NCBI GenBank assembly: GCA_026397035.1
Contig: JAPLVQ010000174.1
Location: 1-5,332 of the forward strand
Reading direction: 5' to 3'
Source of the DNA: Candidatus Iainarchaeum sp.
GTDB lineage: Archaea > Iainarchaeota > Iainarchaeia > Iainarchaeales > JAAZKV01
Length of the DNA stretch: 5,332 bases
Notes under the pieces: generated by a model
Told to the model about the DNA's origin: nothing
Databases searched by the model: none
What the model saw: the letters and a program-made list of their open reading frames with translations, nothing else
Shown: in pieces, positions 1-5,332 of the stretch
Layout: every line of letters begins with the position of its first letter
How positions within the stretch are numbered: position 1 is the first letter of the stretch
Program-made: the position numbers and the translations under genes

Positions 1-1
1 T

Positions 2-2137
2 TTGTTGATAGGAAAAGGGCCTACTAATGATATTACTGCTGCGCAGTCTTTTATTCCTGCTTCAAATTCTATTAGGAGTATTCAGCTCAGACTGAAAAGA
101 ACTAATTCAAGTCCTTCTGGCGACCTTACTGTGAGTTTGAGGCAGACTCTTTCTGGAGCGAATCTTGCAACCGCGACAATTACAAAAGGAACTCTGTCAA
201 CGTCCTATGCAAATTACACTGTGACTTTTGATAGCGACGTTTCTTTGGATTCTTCCCTCACTTACTACATTGTGCTTTCTACTTCTTCGACAAGCAGTAC
301 CAAATATTATTATTGGGCTGCAGTAACCCCCAGTATCTATTCGGGAGGAAACGCTTACAATAATTCCGCCCCTCTATCAACCACCGACGCGATTTTTACC
401 ACTAATCATAATGCAAGAAAAGGAATGCAGGTTTTTAATGTTTCCAATCCACGGTCTATTATTCACTTGTCAAGCATCCCTACAACAGATCCGCATGAGG
501 TTTTCTCACTGGGAAATTATATTTACCTTGCTGATGGAACCGCAGGACTAAAAATAATTGATGTAAATAATCCTCTAAATCCTGTTCTTGTCGGGAGTCT
601 TGGCACTACTAATGCCACCGGGATTTATGTTTCAGGAAATTACGCGTATATTGCCGATATGGGCGGCGGGCTAAGGATTATTAATATTTCAACTAAATCT
701 TCCCCTTCGCTTACTTCAACTTTCACTGCCCCAAGCACTACTTATGATGTAACGGGTTATTCTGATGGAAATGTATATCTTGCAAGTAACACTTATTTTG
801 TCGGAGTTGATGTAACTAATCCTTCTTTTCCAAGACAATCAGTTTCTTACATGACAAGTTATAGTTATACAAACCTAGCTGTCTCAAACAACTGGGCTTT
901 TAATATTGCTTCGACGAATTCTTACCTCATCACATTCAACATTTACACGGGCCCAAAAATGAATCAGGTAGAGGCTTCAGCAAAACAGTTTTTGGATTAT
1001 ACTGGCTGGAAATCTGCTTCTGATCAGATAGGACTTGTTACTTTCGCAAGTTCTTCTTCACTTGACCAGCAGCTGCTTAAAATCACAGACACTAACAAAG
1101 TCACTCTAAGAAATAAAATTGATGCAATAGTTCCTGGGGGGAATACCGCTATAGGGGATGGTATTACTACCGCCCGAACAGAATTGACAGGCACAAGAGC
1201 CACTAAGGGTTCCGTTCGTTTTGAAATTCTTCTCTCTGACGGGCAGAGTAATACCGGTTCAAGCCCAATAACCGCTGCCCAGAGCGCACATGATCAGAAT
1301 ATTAAAATTTACACTATTGCTTATGGTGGTGATGCTGATTTCGCTACTCTTCAAAACGTCGCTTTAATTACGGGCGGAAAGTATTACATCGCAGGCGATA
1401 TTAATGCCCTTCAGGAAGTATTTGAGTTCATTGCAATTGATATTGGAGAGAGTCTTTATGGGGGATTATTTGGAGTGGCGTATGATTCGAACCTACAGAT
1501 GCCGGTTGTTAATTGTTTTGATTTTACAGATACAAATGGAGGCATCTGTTCAAAAATAGGGGATACAAATTATTTGACTTATAATATTGGGACAATTGAT
1601 CGCAATCATACATGGGAAGGGCATTTTGAAATGAATATTCCGTGCTCTTCAAAAGAATCCTGTTCTTCAAGCAGGCTTATTCTTCCTTTTGCGGGAACAA
1701 AGTTTTACTGGAAGGATGTTAATCTTCTTCAAAGAACGCCCCTAACATGGGACTCAAATGTATCTCTTGATTTTAATTATCGTGACCTCTCGCTTACGGC
1801 TCTTGGCGCATCTGTTTCAGGAATAGGAACTATTTCGATTGATTTGAACGCAAAAAATTCAGGAATTCTTTCTGCCTCTTCAACAACAATTGATTTTCTC
1901 TCTGATGATCCTTACTCGGGTTCTTTAGTCGGACAGGTGCCAATTAATTCTCTTGCGCGCAGCGCTTCGCAAGTGCTTCTTAATAATCGCGTTTTATCAA
2001 ACGGCTGGATTTACGCAATAATTAACCGTTCGGGAGCGATTAGGGAATGCCCGGGAAATAACATCGTTTCTATTTACTGCTCAGGTTCGCTTAAGACAAA
2101 TTTCTTTGTCGTTGACGTTTGGGCTTGGACGGAGTAA
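2..2137 (+). CDS. Secreted multidomain surface protein: beta-sandwich + LVIVD propeller + vWA + CARDB-like (5' end missing)
   Basis: The frame is open at the left edge, so the true start and any signal peptide lie outside the window; at least 711 residues remain. Residues about 1-135 are Ser/Thr-rich beta sheet resembling choice-of-anchor or carbohydrate-binding jelly rolls. LVIVD-type propeller repeats follow, with strands such as GLKIIDVNNP; the conserved Asp/Asn falls at 146, 187, 228, 270 and 313, a period of 41-43. A vWA domain occupies about 317-475, with MIDAS residues T382 (GGNTAIGDG) and D413 (LLSDGQSNTG), but the first motif DxSxS is absent. All six cysteines lie after the vWA domain, consistent with disulfides outside the cell. 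Residues about 594-705 look like a CARDB adhesion domain (starting RDLSLTAL; IRECPGNN near the end). No C-terminal membrane anchor is visible. Its neighbours suggest a pilus-associated adhesin analogous to bacterial PilY1, which is inference. Domain calls are by motif recognition only. Confidence 0.85.
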   Translation: MLIGKGPTNDITAAQSFIPASNSIRSIQLRLKRTNSSPSGDLTVSLRQTLSGANLATATITKGTLSTSYANYTVTFDSDVSLDSSLTYYIVLSTSSTSSTKYYYWAAVTPSIYSGGNAYNNSAPLSTTDAIFTTNHNARKGMQVFNVSNPRSIIHLSSIPTTDPHEVFSLGNYIYLADGTAGLKIIDVNNPLNPVLVGSLGTTNATGIYVSGNYAYIADMGGGLRIINISTKSSPSLTSTFTAPSTTYDVTGYSDGNVYLASNTYFVGVDVTNPSFPRQSVSYMTSYSYTNLAVSNNWAFNIASTNSYLITFNIYTGPKMNQVEASAKQFLDYTGWKSASDQIGLVTFASSSSLDQQLLKITDTNKVTLRNKIDAIVPGGNTAIGDGITTARTELTGTRATKGSVRFEILLSDGQSNTGSSPITAAQSAHDQNIKIYTIAYGGDADFATLQNVALITGGKYYIAGDINALQEVFEFIAIDIGESLYGGLFGVAYDSNLQMPVVNCFDFTDTNGGICSKIGDTNYLTYNIGTIDRNHTWEGHFEMNIPCSSKESCSSSRLILPFAGTKFYWKDVNLLQRTPLTWDSNVSLDFNYRDLSLTALGASVSGIGTISIDLNAKNSGILSASSTTIDFLSDDPYSGSLVGQVPINSLARSASQVLLNNRVLSNGWIYAIINRSGAIRECPGNNIVSIYCSGSLKTNFFVVDVWAWTE
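422..958 (+). repeat. LVIVD beta-propeller repeat region (protein-level repeats)
   Basis: Five degenerate repeats of 41-43 codons are visible inside the large surface protein. Each has a pattern like 'G-N-Y-x-Y-x-A-D ... G-L-x-I-I-D-V-x-N-P'. The anchor Asp/Asn codons encode residues 146, 187, 228, 270 and 313. Established knowledge: LVIVD repeats form beta-propeller blades in secreted archaeal and bacterial proteins. The last repeat ends abruptly at NIYT and passes into vWA helix 1 with no linker. Confidence 0.7.
2131..2134 (+). promoter_or_regulatory. Ribosome binding site supporting the ATG at 2143
   Basis: GGAG lies eight bases before the ATG at 2143 and overlaps the last codon of the upstream gene. 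It supports this start over the in-frame TTG at 2119, which lies inside the upstream gene and has no comparable motif. Confidence 0.5.
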
Positions 2138-2142
2138 TTATT

Positions 2143-3162
2143 ATGAATAAAAAAAATTATGGAAAAAACAGGGTTCAAACTTTTGGAAAGGTAAGTTTTA
2201 AAATGAACAATAAGGGGCTTTTGTTTACAGTAATGACTTTGTTCCTTATCTTTGGAATACTTTCACTCAATGAGGCGCTTAGCGACGCTTCAAGGGGTTT
2301 TGAAGTCCCTAAAGAGGCTCTTGTACTTTCTTCTTCAGCAAAATCGCTTGAAAATGCAGAGTCAATGCTTTGGGATTTTGACAAGTATAATTACGCAAAA
2401 GATTCCATAAAAAGGGCGCTTCCTTTTGATTTTAATCTTGAAAAAGACCAGAACTATCTGACTATTTCAATTGATTCTTCCCTTGCTTCTTCCCAATTAA
2501 GTGAAGTTTTTGACTATCTTAATCTGGGTGAAGCTTTTTTTGAGGATTCAAATGTTTTTGGGGGAACTATTTTAGATATTAATGTTCCAAAAAATGCGCA
2601 GTGGGGGGGTTCTTCAGGAGGCATTGATTTTTTAGTTCCTAATTTGTGTTATCAATTTTCCCTCTTAAGCGAAACAAAACAAAGCCTTTCAAAATCAGAT
2701 CCCTCGCAGTGTTCAAATCCTTTTAGTACTTCTTCAATAAAAAAAATTGATATTAACATAATTGTTTTGTCTTCTGTCTCCGATTTTAATTCCCTTACCT
2801 GTAACGGCGCTTTGTGCCCTACCCAGGTATTTAATCCTTCAAGTCCTAACCCTTATTATAATATTACAATAATTGATTCTAATTGTCCTTCTTGTTCGGT
2901 CTCGCCAAAGAGGGCATATTCACATTTTTCTGCAGGTTCGGATAATAATTTTCAGCTGAAATGTACTTGGCCCGGATGTATTTCTTCTCCACTAACTTTT
3001 AGTATAAAGAATATGGACCTTAATTTTTATTATTTTTTTGACAAAAAGCTGCGCATAATAACAAGAATAACTTTTAATGCACCTCCTTCTGGTTTTATTG
3101 TTAAGGGCACCCAGATTTTATCCTCTTCGGATTCAAAAAAGGCATTCGTTAAATCGGGCTAA
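2143..3162 (+). CDS. Pilin-like membrane-anchored, cysteine-rich surface protein (hypothetical)
   Basis: A 339-residue protein that I cannot assign to a named family. Residues 1-25 are basic and end in NNKG. One hydrophobic segment follows at 26-42 (LLFTVMTLFLIFGILSL), then acidic and polar residues. This fits an archaeal class III (prepilin) signal, with possible cleavage after G25, so a minor pilin or pseudopilin is the best guess; a plain N-terminal anchor is the alternative. The rest is Ser/Asn-rich beta-type sequence with eight cysteines (169, 190, 220, 225, 248, 251, 274, 279). Six of these form close pairs (Cx4C, Cx2C, Cx4C), as expected for extracellular disulfides. The gene starts five bases after the vWA gene stops, so the two are probably cotranscribed. 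An internal ATG at 2203 (MNNKGLLF) is a credible alternative start giving a typical short prepilin leader. Confidence 0.8.
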   Translation: MNKKNYGKNRVQTFGKVSFKMNNKGLLFTVMTLFLIFGILSLNEALSDASRGFEVPKEALVLSSSAKSLENAESMLWDFDKYNYAKDSIKRALPFDFNLEKDQNYLTISIDSSLASSQLSEVFDYLNLGEAFFEDSNVFGGTILDINVPKNAQWGGSSGGIDFLVPNLCYQFSLLSETKQSLSKSDPSQCSNPFSTSSIKKIDINIIVLSSVSDFNSLTCNGALCPTQVFNPSSPNPYYNITIIDSNCPSCSVSPKRAYSHFSAGSDNNFQLKCTWPGCISSPLTFSIKNMDLNFYYFFDKKLRIITRITFNAPPSGFIVKGTQILSSSDSKKAFVKSG

Positions 3163-3172
3163 ACCAAAAAAA

Positions 3173-3187
3173 TAGGGGTTTTTATTT
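3173..3187 (+). terminator. Possible oligo-T terminator after the pilin-like gene
   Basis: A short run of G then T (GGGGTTTTTATTT) follows the stop codon by about a dozen bases. Archaeal termination commonly uses T-rich tracts without a strong hairpin, and only a weak A/T pairing is visible here. The promoter-like sequence just downstream fits a transcript boundary. Confidence 0.35.
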
Positions 3188-3197
3188 AGAGGAATTG

Positions 3198-3207
3198 TTT
3201 ATATAAA
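3198..3207 (+). promoter_or_regulatory. Archaeal TATA-box promoter for the basic wHTH gene
   Basis: TTTATATAAA matches the archaeal box A consensus. Transcription would be expected to start about 25 bases downstream, near 3227-3230, leaving a leader of about 15 bases before the ATG at 3244. A weak AAGGG at 3233-3237 may serve as ribosome binding site. The 81-base gap between genes here has no coding signal. Confidence 0.5.
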
Positions 3208-3243
3208 AGAAAGAAGCTAATCTGGATTAAATAAGGGTTTTTT

Positions 3244-4134
3244 ATGTCAAGAAAAAATGGCAAAATGAGAGTTCACTCTAAAAGAACCACACGAAGAGGA
3301 CACTTAATAAAAAGTAGAAAACTTAAGCACCTTTCAAGAAGAATGCGTAAAATTGCCAGAATTAGAATAAAAAACTCCCCCTCATTTGCAGAAAAAAAAT
3401 CAAAATTTACAAAAAAAATAACAAAGAACAAGCTGCCTTGCAGGGAAAAAAGGATACTAAAAAAGGTCAAGAATGCTGCTAATAAAAAAGGTTTTTCGCT
3501 TTTTAGCTGGATTAGAAGAAACCTGTTTTCCAAAAAAGAATACCCAATAAATAATTCAAAAGACTCAAAATGTAGGAGGTATTTAAAAGAGGCTGCCAAA
3601 AAGAGTGGGGAACCAAAAGAGATTTCCAAAGCATACAGTCCTTTACCCGCTCCAGTTCCATTGCAGAATATTTCTAAAGATATTTCTAATAGTGATGTTT
3701 CTTTAATAGAAATTTCTAAGCCAAACCCAAAAAAGCCAAAGGAAAAAAGACCACTTGATAGCATTCCATCAGTTATTAAAGATTCAAAGATCAAAGATAG
3801 TCTTCCAAAAACCATTTCAATTAAGGCACCCTCACAAGGGGGGGAAAGGCTTTACGAAAATCAGTTAAAGAATCCTGTTGTATTTACGGATTTTGACACA
3901 ATATTGAGGATTGTAAATAACGAAGGGACAATAAGCGCAGCAGCTCTTCGTTTAAGAATTGAAATTGACAGCAGGCGTTTGAGGGAATGTTATTTGACTC
4001 TTGAAAAAACCGGCTCAATCAGGATGGAGTACCCATTGATCGGGTCTCCAAAATTAATTAGTGTGGCTTTTGAGAAAGAAAAAAACAAAAGAGAAATGAT
4101 AAAAAAGGGGCTTAACCCTGAAGAAGAAAATTAA
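3244..4134 (+). CDS. Basic protein with C-terminal winged-helix-like domain, next to secretion ATPase (hypothetical)
   Basis: A 296-residue protein with no signal peptide or clear membrane segment. Residues 1-125 are extremely rich in Lys and Arg, with a short aromatic patch (GFSLFSWIRRNLF, about 83-95). Residues about 125-205 are a Lys/Pro/Ser-rich, probably disordered linker. Residues about 210-275 look like a compact winged helix: helices around FDTILRIVNNEG, ISAAALRLRIEIDSRRLRECYLTLEKTGSI, then a beta wing ending YPLIGSPKL. From memory, small domains ending in 'YP-x-x-G-x-P-x-L' recur in archaeal proteins encoded near TadA-like ATPases; this has not been searched. The role could be nucleic-acid binding or docking to the secretion motor. 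It has its own TATA promoter and lies 79 bases before the ATPase. A lysine-rich continuation in another frame past the stop hints at a frameshift. Confidence 0.75.
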   Translation: MSRKNGKMRVHSKRTTRRGHLIKSRKLKHLSRRMRKIARIRIKNSPSFAEKKSKFTKKITKNKLPCREKRILKKVKNAANKKGFSLFSWIRRNLFSKKEYPINNSKDSKCRRYLKEAAKKSGEPKEISKAYSPLPAPVPLQNISKDISNSDVSLIEISKPNPKKPKEKRPLDSIPSVIKDSKIKDSLPKTISIKAPSQGGERLYENQLKNPVVFTDFDTILRIVNNEGTISAAALRLRIEIDSRRLRECYLTLEKTGSIRMEYPLIGSPKLISVAFEKEKNKREMIKKGLNPEEEN

Positions 4135-4189
4135 AGAGAGGGCGATAAAAGAAATTAAAAACAGGATAAAAAAGAACACAAGTGAATAG
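4112..4189 (+). other. Out-of-frame lysine-rich continuation past the wHTH gene stop
   Basis: In the +1 frame relative to the gene, an open stretch of about 25 codons runs to a TAG at 4187-4189. It reads like a charged helix (ERAIKEIKNRIKKN). Its composition matches the Lys/Glu-rich tail of the wHTH protein, so it may be the original C-terminus. One extra base, for example in the A6G4 run at 4101-4110, would explain the shift. Random AT-rich sequence is the alternative. Confidence 0.3.
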
Positions 4190-4204
4190 AACTAAGTTAA
4201 ATGC

Positions 4205-4210
4205 GGTGAT
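4205..4210 (+). promoter_or_regulatory. Shine-Dalgarno GGTGAT deciding the TTG start of the ATPase
   Basis: GGTGAT is complementary to the 3' end of archaeal 16S rRNA. It lies three bases before the TTG at 4214, with its GGTG core five bases away. An in-frame stop at 4193-4195 excludes any longer protein, and no ATG lies between that stop and the TTG. A rare start codon is therefore well supported here. Confidence 0.6.
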
Positions 4211-4213
4211 TGT

Positions 4214-4984
4214 TTGGTTAAGGCAGATGTGAAAGGAAAATGGTCTTCGGATAATATGCTTACTGAATTTAAGCTTCTTGAGTCTTATCCCGTTTCAAGT
4301 GACGGGGTTCTTGCAGAAGTAAGGGTGATTGAGCGTAAAAAGTCTTTTGTAAAAGAATATTTTTTGAGTCTTTCTGAATTCGGGGAGGGAACCGAGGCGT
4401 TAATCAGGGATTTGAAAAATTCTATTATTGCTGAATCCTCAATAAAAGCGGATGCTCTTCTTGACCAAAAATTTGTTGATGAGCTTAAGGATAAATTTCG
4501 AAAAAGAGCGGACCAGTTAATCTCAATTGAGCTTCCTTCGGTTTCTGAAACTACAAAGAATGAGCTCATTGGGGCGCTTTTGCATGAAATGCTCGGGCTT
4601 GGCAGGATTGAGATGATTCTTGCTGATGGAAACCTTGAAGAAATTGTAGTGAATAAAAGCAAGGAACCTGTTTGGGTTTATCATAAAAAATATGGTTGGC
4701 TGAAGACTAATATTTACATTTCTTCTGAAGAGGATATTCACAACTATGGAAGTATTATTGCGAGGCGCGTGGGCAAGCAGATAACCACCCTTGATCCTTT
4801 GCTTGATGCGCATCTCACAACAGGCGACCGTGTTAACGCAACTCTTTTTCCAATTTCAAATGATGTCTTTGGGAAGCGATGGAGTTTGAGCTTAATATTA
4901 TTTTTTCGGGCGGGACTGCTTCTGGAAAAACAACTATTTTGGGTGTTTGTCTTCCCTTTATCCAGCCCAATCACCGTGTTTTGA
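4214..4984 (+). CDS. N-terminal fragment of secretion ATPase (as read, 256 aa)
   Basis: TTG start with a good GGTGAT motif just upstream. Residues 1-216 are family-like: a variable N-terminal region, then LLHEMLGLGRIEMILADGNLEEIVVN (in parts about 122-148), the typical entry to the ATPase N-terminal domain, and a beta domain ending DRVNATLFPISN. The last 40 residues (217-256, hydrophobic, ending SSPITVF) are out-of-frame read-through of the motor domain and not real family sequence. The fragment has no Walker motifs and would not hydrolyse ATP. Confidence 0.65.
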   Translation: MVKADVKGKWSSDNMLTEFKLLESYPVSSDGVLAEVRVIERKKSFVKEYFLSLSEFGEGTEALIRDLKNSIIAESSIKADALLDQKFVDELKDKFRKRADQLISIELPSVSETTKNELIGALLHEMLGLGRIEMILADGNLEEIVVNKSKEPVWVYHKKYGWLKTNIYISSEEDIHNYGSIIARRVGKQITTLDPLLDAHLTTGDRVNATLFPISNDVFGKRWSLSLILFFRAGLLLEKQLFWVFVFPLSSPITVF

Positions 4985-5332
4985 GTATTGAGGATACAAG
5001 AGAGCTTCGTCCCCCGGAGTTTTTGCATTATGTTCCAATGACGACAAGGGAGCCAAACGCCGAAGGGAAAGGCGGGATTGGGATGCTTGATCTTCTTGTG
5101 AACTCTTTACGAATGAGGCCGGACAGAATAATTGTAGGGGAAATAAGGAGACGAAAGGAAGCAGAAGTAATGTTTGAGGCGATGCATACAGGGCACAGTG
5201 TTTATAGTACTCTTCACGCAAACACTTCTGATGAAACAATAAGAAGACTTACTAACCCCCCTATTAATATTCCTCAAAGCATGCTTGATGCGGTTCACTT
5301 AAATGTTGTGATGTTTCGAAACAGAAAGCTTG
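4879..5332 (+). CDS. C-terminal motor-domain fragment of secretion ATPase (3' end missing)
   Basis: The open frame begins after a TGA at 4861-4863 and stays open to the right edge. The first ATG is at 4879, but family-like residues (CLWEA) precede it from 4864, so this ATG is an internal Met rather than a natural start. The fragment starts MEFELNIIFSGG and contains all four signatures of the secretion ATPase motor: P-loop, Asp box, Walker B with catalytic Glu (VGEIRRRKEAEVMF), and His box (HAN). It ends at FRNRKL, the usual strand after the His box, so some 100 or more residues probably continue outside the window. It overlaps the spurious tail of the N-terminal fragment by 106 bases. Confidence 0.7.
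   Translation, partial: MEFELNIIFSGGTASGKTTILGVCLPFIQPNHRVLSIEDTRELRPPEFLHYVPMTTREPNAEGKGGIGMLDLLVNSLRMRPDRIIVGEIRRRKEAEVMFEAMHTGHSVYSTLHANTSDETIRRLTNPPINIPQSMLDAVHLNVVMFRNRKL

Larger units (their letters stand above)
4214..5332 (+). pseudogene. Type II/IV secretion (archaeal pilus) ATPase, TadA/FlaI family, internally deleted and frameshifted; runs off right edge
   Basis: The gene would encode the hexameric motor ATPase that powers assembly of archaeal type IV pili or related secretion at the inner face of the membrane. The N-terminal domain is in one frame (4214-4861, residues 1-216) and ends in the family strand DRVNATLFPISN. The RecA-like motor domain resumes in the -1 frame from 4864. 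It carries Walker A GGTASGKT (4909-4932), the Asp box IEDTREL (4987-5007), Walker B IIVGEI (5128-5145) and the His box TLHANT (5209-5226). Family members have about 30 more residues between these halves, including the conserved arginine-bearing 'FTIRKF'-type strand. Here that segment is gone and the net loss is a 3n+1 number of bases. As read, no complete ATPase can be made. A sequencing or assembly deletion is an equal possibility. Confidence 0.8.

Noticed and set aside
2119..2142. TTG at 2119 as start of the pilin-like gene
   Set aside because: It lies inside the end of the upstream gene and adds eight residues without a ribosome binding motif; the ATG at 2143 has GGAG at a normal distance.
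3273..3815. 180-codon minus-strand open frame
   Set aside because: It is the antisense shadow of the Lys/Arg-rich wHTH gene, giving low-complexity Phe/Leu/Ser protein with no recognisable domain.
4859..4866. An intron or intein at the ATPase break
   Set aside because: Those elements insert sequence; here family sequence is missing and nothing extra is present.
4859..4984. Programmed -1 frameshift joining the two ATPase halves
   Set aside because: The downstream half is indeed in the -1 frame, but no slippery heptamer in the correct phase is seen. Frameshifting would also not supply the roughly 30 missing conserved residues before the P-loop.
4285..5298. Minus-strand open frames opposite the ATPase
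   Set aside because: The + strand carries clear ATPase motifs over the whole stretch; the antisense products show no family features.
1..5332. RNA genes, CRISPR arrays, transposons or attachment sites
   Set aside because: No tRNA-like cloverleaf, regularly spaced DNA repeats, transposase motifs or long terminal inverted repeats were seen by eye; the window is almost fully coding.

Overview
The window reads as AT-rich archaeal DNA, most likely from a small-genome lineage of the DPANN type (Woesearchaeota, Pacearchaeota or Aenigmarchaeota-like), although the lineage itself is inference. The archaeal signs are a TATA box (TTTATATAAA) about 45 bases before one gene, a GGTGAT Shine-Dalgarno motif matching the archaeal 16S tail, a pilin-type (class III) signal sequence, and a secretion ATPase of the archaeal TadA/FlaI branch. 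All genes lie on the + strand. No RNA gene, CRISPR array or insertion sequence was seen.

Layout. Bases 2-2137 hold the 3' part of a large secreted protein. It has a beta-sandwich domain, about five LVIVD beta-propeller repeats, a von Willebrand A (vWA) domain, a cysteine-bearing segment and a C-terminal CARDB-like Ig domain. Five bases later (2143-3162) comes a membrane-anchored, cysteine-rich protein with a pilin-like N-terminus. A T-rich stretch and a new TATA promoter (3163-3243) separate this pair from the next gene. Bases 3244-4134 encode a very basic protein with a C-terminal winged-helix-like domain. From 4214 to the right edge lies a type II/IV secretion (pilus assembly) ATPase that is broken in the middle. 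Its N-terminal half and its Walker A/B half are in different frames, and about 30 residues that normally join them are missing.

Taken together this looks like part of an archaeal type IV pilus or secretion locus: ATPase motor, a candidate minor pilin, a large propeller plus vWA surface protein that could act as an adhesin, and a basic wHTH protein of unknown role. The membrane platform protein (TadC/FlaJ-like) would be expected past the right edge.

The main surprises are lesions. The ATPase has lost the strand and helix before the P-loop, with a frame change. The vWA domain lacks its first metal-binding motif (DxSxS), and the last propeller strand runs straight into vWA helix 1. The wHTH gene has a lysine-rich continuation in another frame just past its stop. 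These could be real gene decay, a reversible switch, or consensus/assembly deletions. Raw reads would decide.
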